Shown here: in pieces, positions 45,745 through 52,277 of the stretch
Position numbering within the stretch: the stretch's first letter is position 1
How the letters are laid out: each line of letters begins with the position of its first letter
Assembly (NCBI RefSeq): GCF_045310525.1
Contig: NZ_JBJHZY010000004.1
Coordinates: 186,001-250,000 of the forward strand
DNA: 64,000 nucleotides
Reading direction: 5' to 3'
Origin: Clostridium_AT radicumherbarum
Lineage (GTDB): Bacteria > Bacillota > Clostridia > Clostridiales > Clostridiaceae
The notes under the pieces: model-generated
Database searches by the model: none
Told to the model about the DNA's origin: nothing
Seen by the model: only the letters and a program-made list of their open reading frames with translations
Made by a program: the position numbers and the translations under genes

Positions 45745-46575
45745 TTATCCTCTTATTAAAGATATCCTTTTTTCAATTTTATCTTTATTTGTATTATTTA
45801 AATACTTTAAATATTGGCTGCTGTTCATTTGTAAAACACTTCTATATATCGAAATTAATCTTTTAAAGTAGGAAAGCTCATCACTAATCTTTATAAGCTT
45901 ACCAACCATATTTTTCATTGCCCTAACGCCCCATTTTTTTCTAATTTTTTCAGCTTCTTTCCTAACTTCTTCTATACAATCTCCAATGGAAGCTACATTT
46001 AAAACTTTTTCAAAGTTTATCTTTAACACCTCTTCATAATATGGGTATAATTTATTAAAAAGTTCAACGTTAAAGATTGAATCTTGATCACTTAAGGTTT
46101 TAATATTGCTTGATAATTCCTCTAGTATAGAATTACTTTTTTCATCTAAATTATAATTTTTTATAAAAATACTCTTTACTCTCTCAGCAGCATAAACCTT
46201 TTGGGTTAATAGAAAATCTAGACCATCAGAAATTTGTTTAACCTTCTCATTATCCCTTGTTAAGTCAGCTTTAGTCTTTAGTGTAGCTAATATTCCTTCT
46301 GTTTTATCCTCGCTAAAAAACATTTCATAAAAAAAACAGAGTTTAGCTAGTTCTGATATGATAGTTTTATCTGTAACTAAATTATTTTCATCATCAAAGT
46401 ATAAGTATCCTTTAACCTCTTTATTAAACTTAAAGAAACTATTTTTATAGAAAATAACTTCTTTATATAATTTAGCATTAACTTCTATAGCCCCTGAAAT
46501 CTTGCATCCTTCAGCAGGCTTTAAGTATGGGCTTATTTCCGCATTCACTTTATCAACTTCATTATAACCAAGCAT
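45745..46575 (-). CDS. Conserved-looking protein of unknown function
   Basis: A 276-residue soluble protein I do not recognise. It has no signal peptide or membrane segment. The N-terminal 60 residues look beta-rich (EGCKISGAIEVNAKLYKEVIFYKN, KGYLYFDDENNL), and the remainder is almost entirely helical and lysine/glutamate-rich, ending in a basic SLIRG. The good start (TAGGAGTGAG before ATG), typical codon use and complete reading frame argue that it is a real gene. It stands alone between speA and the ior operon, so context gives no function. Confidence 0.75.
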   Translation of the reverse strand: MLGYNEVDKVNAEISPYLKPAEGCKISGAIEVNAKLYKEVIFYKNSFFKFNKEVKGYLYFDDENNLVTDKTIISELAKLCFFYEMFFSEDKTEGILATLKTKADLTRDNEKVKQISDGLDFLLTQKVYAAERVKSIFIKNYNLDEKSNSILEELSSNIKTLSDQDSIFNVELFNKLYPYYEEVLKINFEKVLNVASIGDCIEEVRKEAEKIRKKWGVRAMKNMVGKLIKISDELSYFKRLISIYRSVLQMNSSQYLKYLNNTNKDKIEKRISLIRG

Positions 46576-46656
46576 CGCAACTCACTCCTAAGTGTCAATA
46601 AATTAGTTTTGTTTACATAAAATATTATAACAGAGAATTTTTCTTTCTGAAACTAA

Positions 46657-46683
46657 TAAAAAAGGACTATTTTAAAATAGTCC
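46657..46683 (-). terminator. Terminator of the glnA-ptb-iorAB operon
   Basis: The self-complementary 20-mer GGACTATTTTAAAATAGTCC (46664-46683), followed on the minus strand by seven U's, seven bases after the iorB stop. Confidence 0.85.
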
Positions 46684-46689
46684 ATTCTT

Positions 46690-47265
46690 TTATGCTTCCA
46701 TACCTGCGGTAAGTGCTCTTAAATTAAGCTCTATTGCTTTTGGAGGAATAACTCTTTCAATAGCATCCTTCCAGTTTATATTATCTAACTTCATCGCCTT
46801 TATTACAGCCCCTAATAGCACTACATTCTGTGCTTTAATATTACCTAATTCTTCTGCTATTTTTGCTGCATCTACAATAATTGTATTGTAAACTGCTGCC
46901 TTTAATCTTTCGTTTAAATTCTCTGGATATTTATCCTTTCCTATTAAGACAGTAACAGGGTGGATTTCATAATCGTTAACTATTAAATGCCCATCTTTTT
47001 TTAAGTAGTCAATATACCTTGCAGCTTCACTTTTCTCAAATGCTACTATTACATCAGCCTTTCCCTTTTCAATTAAGGGTGAATATACTCTTGAACCGAA
47101 TCTGACTTGAGTAGTAACACTTCCCCCTCTTTGTGCCATACCATGAACTTCTGACATTTTTACATCAAGTCCAGATTTCATAAGCCCCTCAGAAAGCAGT
47201 TTAGAAGCAAGAATTGTGCCTTGCCCGCCTACACCAACAAACAAAATACTTTTAACATCCTTCAT
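46690..47265 (-). CDS. iorB: Indolepyruvate:ferredoxin oxidoreductase, beta subunit
   Basis: A 191-residue gamma-type subunit of a 2-oxoacid:ferredoxin oxidoreductase. Together with IorA it oxidatively decarboxylates aryl-pyruvates, from transaminated Trp, Phe or Tyr, to aryl-acetyl-CoA with reduction of ferredoxin. Signatures are ILFVGVGGQGTILASKLL, SEVHGMAQRGGSVTTQVRFG and AQNVVLLGAVIKA. The start at 47265 lies one base after the iorA stop, with GGTGGGTG upstream inside iorA, so translation is coupled. A longer in-frame extension upstream would run back into iorA and is rejected. Confidence 0.94.
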   Translation of the reverse strand: MKDVKSILFVGVGGQGTILASKLLSEGLMKSGLDVKMSEVHGMAQRGGSVTTQVRFGSRVYSPLIEKGKADVIVAFEKSEAARYIDYLKKDGHLIVNDYEIHPVTVLIGKDKYPENLNERLKAAVYNTIIVDAAKIAEELGNIKAQNVVLLGAVIKAMKLDNINWKDAIERVIPPKAIELNLRALTAGMEA

Positions 47266-47266
47266 T

Positions 47267-49027
47267 TTACTCACCCACCTTTTCAATAGCACCAAACATG
47301 CATACTTGTTTGCACAGTTCACAGCCATTACACATATTTTTGTCTATACTTACAACGTTATTTTTAAAGGAGAGTGCTGGGCACCCTGTTCTTAAGCAAG
47401 CTTTACAGCGCTTACATTTTTCAGGGTCAATGATACATTTTAAATTTGACCTTTTCTTTTGAACCTCTTTTATTAGTGCACAAGGCTGTTTAGTAATAAT
47501 TACATAAGGCTCACTGCTGTTATATGCCTCCTTAACAGCATTTTCTGTATCCTTTAGTATATATGGATCTACTATTTTTATATTTTCTTTTTTAATACCA
47601 CAGGCAAGCACTATTGCTTCTAGATCCACTTCTGGTGCGGGTTTTCCCTGAAGAGTTCTGCCTGTTCCCGGATTTTCTTGATGTCCTGTCATGCCAGTTA
47701 TTCTGTTATCAAGTATAACTGTTACTATTGGACTATTGTTATAAACTGAATTAATAAGCCCTGTAATACCAGAATGGAAGAAAGTAGAATCACCTAAAAA
47801 GGCAAATATTTTATTACTTCTGTCTGCCATTAAATTAGCCCTTTGTATACCGATACCTCCTGATATAGAAGCTCCCATACAAATAACAGTGTCAGCAACA
47901 TTTAATGGCGGCATCATACCAAGTGTATAGCAGCCTATATCACTAGTTGAAATAATATCCTTATATTTTGATACAGCATAAAATATTCCCCTATGAGGGC
48001 AGCCTGGACAAAGTACTGGAGGCCTTGATGGAGGCATAATATCTGTATTAAAAAAAGCTTTTGATTCCTCACCTAAGATATTTTTTCTAATAATATCTGG
48101 ATTTAATTCCCCACAGATTGGTATGAGGTCTTTACCTATACAGTTTATTCCCATTACCTTTATTGCATTTTCAAGATATGGTTCATTTTCCTCAATAACA
48201 TATAGCTTATCTACTTTTTTAGCGAAGTCATCAATAATCTTATCTGGCAGCGGATAACTCATACCAATTTTTAAATATGAAGCATCTTCCCCAAATACTT
48301 CCTTTGCATATTGGTAGGATATGCCACTAGTTACAATCCCTATTTTTTTATTTCCAAGCTCTACTCTATTTAAATCTGATGTGTTTGAATACTCTCTAAG
48401 TGCTTCAAGTCTATCCTCGACTTCATAATGTTTCTTTCTTGCATTAGCGGGAATCATAATGTATTTTTCTGTGTTTTTTGTATAAGGCTTAATTACAGTT
48501 TCTACTTTTTCCCCTAATTCAACTATAGTTTTGGAATGAGATATTCTTGTTGTGCTTCTAAAAAGCACTAGTGTATCAAACTTTTCACTTATTTCAAAGG
48601 CTATTTTCATAAAGTCCTTACATTCCTGTGAATCAGAAGGTTCAAGCATTGCAACCTTTGCATGAGGTGCATATAACCTATTATCCTGTTCATTTTGTGA
48701 GGAATGCATACCTGGATCATCTGCCGTAACTACAACAAATCCACCATTAACTCCTTCATAAGCCATCGTAAACAATGGATCTGCAGCTACATTAAGGCCT
48801 ACATGTTTCATAGTAGTTATGCTTCTAGCTCCCCCTATTGATGCTCCTGCAGCAACCTCAAAGGCAACCTTTTCATTTGGTGCCCATTCAGCATAAACGC
48901 CTTCATAGGTTGCAAAATTTTCAAGTATTTCTGTGCTTGGTGTACCTGGATAAGCTGAAGCTATAGTACATCCAGCTTCATAGGCTCCCCTAGCCATTGC
49001 TTCATTACCAGTCATTATGACCTTCAT
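47267..49027 (-). CDS. iorA: Indolepyruvate:ferredoxin oxidoreductase, alpha subunit
   Basis: A 586-residue thiamine-diphosphate enzyme. The N-terminal pyrimidine-binding domain starts MTGNEAMARGAYEAGCTIASAYPGTPSTE. The cofactor domain has LCPGCPHRGIFYAV and GDSTFFHSGITGLINSVYNN. Two C-terminal ferredoxin-type clusters follow (CKRCKACLRTGCP, CNGCELCKQVCMFGA). The length is typical. It is the third gene of an operon with glnA and ptb upstream. Start follows GAGGGGG. Confidence 0.96.
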   Translation of the reverse strand: MKVIMTGNEAMARGAYEAGCTIASAYPGTPSTEILENFATYEGVYAEWAPNEKVAFEVAAGASIGGARSITTMKHVGLNVAADPLFTMAYEGVNGGFVVVTADDPGMHSSQNEQDNRLYAPHAKVAMLEPSDSQECKDFMKIAFEISEKFDTLVLFRSTTRISHSKTIVELGEKVETVIKPYTKNTEKYIMIPANARKKHYEVEDRLEALREYSNTSDLNRVELGNKKIGIVTSGISYQYAKEVFGEDASYLKIGMSYPLPDKIIDDFAKKVDKLYVIEENEPYLENAIKVMGINCIGKDLIPICGELNPDIIRKNILGEESKAFFNTDIMPPSRPPVLCPGCPHRGIFYAVSKYKDIISTSDIGCYTLGMMPPLNVADTVICMGASISGGIGIQRANLMADRSNKIFAFLGDSTFFHSGITGLINSVYNNSPIVTVILDNRITGMTGHQENPGTGRTLQGKPAPEVDLEAIVLACGIKKENIKIVDPYILKDTENAVKEAYNSSEPYVIITKQPCALIKEVQKKRSNLKCIIDPEKCKRCKACLRTGCPALSFKNNVVSIDKNMCNGCELCKQVCMFGAIEKVGE

Positions 49028-49046
49028 AAATAAACCCCCTCTTTAA

Positions 49047-49946
49047 TTAATCAGATAAAATTGAACCTAATGCTATTGAATACAGCTTTGATTTTGAGCT
49101 GTCTGCTCTTGAAACTAGTACCACAGGGCATTTTGCACCTATAATTACACCTGCATTCTCTGCCTTAGCAAAATAGGTTAGTGCCTTCCCTAAAAAATTA
49201 CCGCTTTCTATATTTGGTACAAGTAATATATCTGCATCTCCAGCTACCTCACTAACTATTCCCTTATGAATAGCAGCTTCCCTTGAAATAGCATTATCAA
49301 GTCCTAATGGACCATCAATTATGCAGCCTTTTATCTGCCCTCTTTTATTCATTTGTGAAAGCACAGATGCATCTATAGTTGCCTGCATAGATGGGTTTAC
49401 CACTTCCACAGCACAGATTGGTGCAACTTTTGGATTTTCAATTCCTAAAGCATTACAAAGTTTTACTGCATTATTAATTATCTGTATCTTTTCTTTAAGC
49501 TCAGGGTAAGGCACCATACCACCGTCTGTAAGCATAATAAGCTTATGATAATTGTCTGCTTCATATACCATAACATGAGACAATAATTCTTCTTTTTTAA
49601 GATTTGCCTCTTTGTTTAAAACTGCTTTTAATAAATCTGCAGTTCCAAGCATTCCTTTCATAATAAACTGTGCCTTACCATCTGAGACCAGCTTAACTGC
49701 AATTGCAGCAGCCATTTTTATATCTTTTTCATTAATAATTTCCACTTCTTCTAGGTTATAATTTTCCCTATTTGCAATTCTTCTGATTTTTTCTTCATCA
49801 CCTACAAGTATGGCATGTACTATTCCTTTACTTACAGCTTCAGTGACAGCTTCTAGTACTTCCTTATCTTGTGCTGCTGCAACAGAAATTGTCTTTTTCT
49901 CCTTTGTTTTTGCAAGTTCAAATAATTCCCCAAGCCCTTTTAACAT
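49047..49946 (-). CDS. ptb: Phosphate butyryltransferase-like phosphotransacylase
   Basis: A 299-residue member of the PTA/PTB family, which exchanges CoA for phosphate on an acyl-CoA. Visible are AAAQDKEVLEAVTEAV, FIMKGMLGTADLLKAVLNKE, SHVMVYEADNYHKLIMLTDGGM, IDGPLGLDNAISREAA and LVPNIESGNFLGKAL. The size is Ptb-like rather than Pta-like. Since iorAB lies 20 bases downstream, the substrate is more likely aryl- or branched-acyl-CoA from amino acid fermentation than butyryl-CoA; this is inference. No acyl kinase gene is nearby. Start 49946 follows GGGGGG. Confidence 0.87.
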   Translation of the reverse strand: MLKGLGELFELAKTKEKKTISVAAAQDKEVLEAVTEAVSKGIVHAILVGDEEKIRRIANRENYNLEEVEIINEKDIKMAAAIAVKLVSDGKAQFIMKGMLGTADLLKAVLNKEANLKKEELLSHVMVYEADNYHKLIMLTDGGMVPYPELKEKIQIINNAVKLCNALGIENPKVAPICAVEVVNPSMQATIDASVLSQMNKRGQIKGCIIDGPLGLDNAISREAAIHKGIVSEVAGDADILLVPNIESGNFLGKALTYFAKAENAGVIIGAKCPVVLVSRADSSKSKLYSIALGSILSD

Positions 49947-49967
49947 AAAAACCCCCCACAAATATTT

Positions 49968-51398
49968 CTATAGATCATAATATAGTTCGAATTCTATTGG
50001 TGATGGTACTGGTATTACCTTCATTACCTCTCTTTTATATTTAAAGTTTATCCAGTTGTTAATAAAATGCTCATCAAAAACATTGTCTCTTAATAAAAAT
50101 TCATGATCCTTTTTTAACGCATCTAATGCTTCATCAAGTGATTTTGGAAGGGCCTCAATTTTATTTCTCTCCTCCTCAGGCATATCAAATACATTAATAT
50201 CGAAGGGACCAAAGCCTTCCTTTGTTGGATCTATTTTATTTATAATACCATCAATACCAGCCATTAAAAGTGCTGAATATGCTAGATAAGGATTAGCAGT
50301 AGCATCAGAAGGTCTAAATTCAAACCTTCTTTTTGATGGCTCTTTAACATATCCAGGTATTCTTATTACAGAGCTTCTATTTCCCGTAGCAAAGCATATT
50401 GAAACTGGTGCCTCAAAGCCTGGTACCAATCTTTTATATGAGTTTGTTGAAGGATTAGTAAAGCCAAGAAGAGCTTTTGAATGCTTTAGTATTCCACCTA
50501 TGAAATATAGAGCTTCCTCACTCATATTTGAATATCCATCTTCACTATAGAATAGGTTTTTGCCATTCTTATTCAGAAGCATATGAACATGCATTCCACT
50601 ACCTGCTTCGCCAAATAGTGGTTTTGGCATAAAGGTAGCTGTTCTTCCATGTGCTACTGCCTCATTTTTTATTACATACTTTGCCATCATTGTGGCATCT
50701 GCCATTTTTAGCATTTCGCCAAGTTCCACTTCTATCTCAAGTTGACCAGCTGAACCTACTTCATGATGATGATATTTTACAGGTACCCCCATTTCCTCTA
50801 GTTTCAAGGTCATTTCACTTCTTAAATCATTATTCAAATCGTAGGGAAGTCCAAGATGATAAGATTTTTGGAATGGAGCTTTATAACCTAAATTATCTTC
50901 TTTTGAGTTTGAGTTCCAAGGAGCCTGTTTAGCATCAATATATACTTCCTGATGATGATTTTTAGTTTCATAATTAATATGATCAAAAATATAAAACTCA
51001 AATTCTGGTCCTATTATATATTCATCGGCTATACCTAAATTTTTAAGGTATGAAGAAGCCTTCTCAGCAATATATCTTGGATCTCCGCTGAATCTTCCTG
51101 CATTTTTCCCTATGGTATGAATATTTGCTATCATACTTAAAGTAGGTATTTTGCAGTATGGATCAATAAAAGCTGTTGTCATATCTGGTATAAAACACAT
51201 ATCAGAGTTTTCTATAGATGAATAACCGTAACTAGACCCGTCGAAACCTATTCCATCAGTAAACGTTTTCTCAGTAAGTCTTTCTGAAGGAATAGACAGG
51301 TGATTCCATCTTCCTGGTAAAGTTATAACTTTAAAATCTACAATTTTAATACTGTTGTTTTCAATGTACTGTTTTAATTCTTGAAAATTTTTGAACAT
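49968..51398 (-). CDS. glnA: Glutamine synthetase, type I
   Basis: ATP-dependent amination of glutamate. 476 residues, with the beta-grasp FDGSSYGYSSIENSDM, metal site GPEFEFYIFD, ATP region HHEVGSAGQLEIE, GSGMHVHMLLNKNGKN, and FEFRPSDATANPYLA. The adenylylation site region reads NVFDMPEEE, so the modifiable tyrosine is Phe404. The FDGSS segment also lacks the arginine used for feedback inhibition in Bacillus. Both points suggest control by expression. It is the first gene of an operon with ptb and iorAB (21-base gap to ptb). Its leader carries nested structured repeats. Confidence 0.95.
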   Translation of the reverse strand: MFKNFQELKQYIENNSIKIVDFKVITLPGRWNHLSIPSERLTEKTFTDGIGFDGSSYGYSSIENSDMCFIPDMTTAFIDPYCKIPTLSMIANIHTIGKNAGRFSGDPRYIAEKASSYLKNLGIADEYIIGPEFEFYIFDHINYETKNHHQEVYIDAKQAPWNSNSKEDNLGYKAPFQKSYHLGLPYDLNNDLRSEMTLKLEEMGVPVKYHHHEVGSAGQLEIEVELGEMLKMADATMMAKYVIKNEAVAHGRTATFMPKPLFGEAGSGMHVHMLLNKNGKNLFYSEDGYSNMSEEALYFIGGILKHSKALLGFTNPSTNSYKRLVPGFEAPVSICFATGNRSSVIRIPGYVKEPSKRRFEFRPSDATANPYLAYSALLMAGIDGIINKIDPTKEGFGPFDINVFDMPEEERNKIEALPKSLDEALDALKKDHEFLLRDNVFDEHFINNWINFKYKREVMKVIPVPSPIEFELYYDL

Positions 51399-51420
51399 GA
51401 TTATTCTCCTCCACTCGAAA

Positions 51421-51563
51421 CACTGGGTAACTTAATAGTGCTCACTGCCTTATAGGCACTGGGTAACTTAAGATGTTCGCTTTCGCTCACAAGTTACCCG
51501 TAAAAGTTCATTTAGAACTTTTACCTCGCAAGTTACCCGTAAAAGTCCATTTAGGACTTTTAC
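51421..51563 (-). repeat. Nested structured repeat in the glnA leader (two copies)
   Basis: Read on the minus strand, the outer copy starts with the hairpin GTAAAAGTCC-TAAAT-GGACTTTTAC (51563-51539). GGGTAACTTGCGAG follows, and the copy closes with AAGTTACCCAGTG (51433-51421). Inside it lies a second copy: hairpin GTAAAAGTTC-TAAAT-GAACTTTTAC (51524-51500), GGGTAACTTGTGAG, a loop, and AAGTTACCCAGTGCC ending near 51455. Each GGGTAACTT arm can pair over 9 bp with an AAGTTACCC arm. The two hairpins differ by a compensated C-G to U-A pair. A related unit lies at 61508-61578. GGAGG flanks the whole block on both sides. Confidence 0.85.
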
Positions 51564-51604
51564 CTCCGTCTAGTATTTATAATATTGCTTATATTCATAA
51601 TTTT

Positions 51605-51632
51605 AGTATAATACATGAATTTTTTTTGTCAA
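51605..51632 (-). promoter_or_regulatory. Sigma-A promoter of the glnA operon
   Basis: Minus strand TTGACA (51627-51632), 16 bases, TATACT (51605-51610). The start near 51598 gives a leader of about 200 bases that includes the structured repeats at 51421-51563. The remaining part of the 51399-51800 gap contains only the downstream terminator of the neighbouring gene. Confidence 0.75.
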
Positions 51633-51744
51633 CATCCTTATTGCAAATGAAAGTTATATTTCATAAAAAGCCAAATTAGGATAGCTATTGAATATGCAAA
51701 GAAACAAAAAACAGACAAGTAAAACTTTTCATTAAGTTTATAGA

Positions 51745-51792
51745 AAAAAATAAGCCGCGAAAGTAGGTAATTTTATACCTCTTTCGCTGCTT
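51745..51792 (-). terminator. Terminator after the mutS2-DUF523 unit
   Basis: An imperfect stem of about 17 bp (AAGCCGCGAAAG at 51752-51763 with CTTTCGCTGCTT at 51781-51792, plus an inner AGGTA/TACCT), followed on the minus strand by a run of seven U's, nine bases after the stop of the DUF523 gene. Confidence 0.85.
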
Positions 51793-51800
51793 CAGTACTT

Positions 51801-52277
51801 TTAATTTGCCAACTCCTCTAATAGCTTATCATTATCTATATCATACTCAGTATAAACTTTAATTCCATTTCTTTTTAAAAGTTCAGCAGTTACCCCATTT
51901 CCATCAATAAGATTTTTTGAAAAGCTCCCATCATAAATTTTTCCAAAGCCGCAAGAAGGACTTTTTGCTTTTAGTATTGCAGAAGTCACACCAAATTCTA
52001 AGGCAATTTTTAGAGTTTCTTCTGCACCCTTTATGAAATAACTAGTTCCATCAATTCCATCTTTTGATAATACCCTAGCATTGCCATAAAGAACTTTTTC
52101 ACCATTACCTCCGGAAATTTCATGTGGTGGTCTCGGGGTGCATAAACCACCTAACTGCTCTGGGCAAACAGCTATAGCTTTCCCTGCTTTTAATAGCTCC
52201 TTTACCTTTTCATTTGAATTATTTTCACCATCATATCTTGTATTCATACCACATAAACATGCACTTACAAGTATCAT
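51801..52277 (-). CDS. DUF523-family protein (TudS-like thiouracil desulfidase fold)
   Basis: A 158-residue small protein. Three conserved cysteine contexts, ACLCG (near 8-10), CPEQLGGL and KSPSCGFGKIYDG, are those that bind a [4Fe-4S] cluster in TudS, a 2-thiouracil desulfidase of this family. The enzyme function here is inferred from the family only. Its ATG overlaps the mutS2 stop (ATGA), with GGTGG inside mutS2, so the two genes are translationally coupled. Confidence 0.85.
   Translation of the reverse strand: MILVSACLCGMNTRYDGENNSNEKVKELLKAGKAIAVCPEQLGGLCTPRPPHEISGGNGEKVLYGNARVLSKDGIDGTSYFIKGAEETLKIALEFGVTSAILKAKSPSCGFGKIYDGSFSKNLIDGNGVTAELLKRNGIKVYTEYDIDNDKLLEELAN

Noticed and set aside
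47266..47328. A longer IorB N-terminus (21 extra residues)
   Set aside because: It overlaps the IorA ferredoxin domain in another frame; the ATG at 47265 has the better ribosome site and matches the family start.
51421..51563. CRISPR-like array in the glnA leader
   Set aside because: Only two units, nested and palindromic, with no spacers of regular length and no cas genes in the window.
51473..51679. A 68-codon plus-strand open frame encoding repeated KLPVKVHLELLP-like peptides
   Set aside because: It is just the glnA leader repeats read in one frame; no ribosome site, and the peptide repetition mirrors the RNA hairpins.
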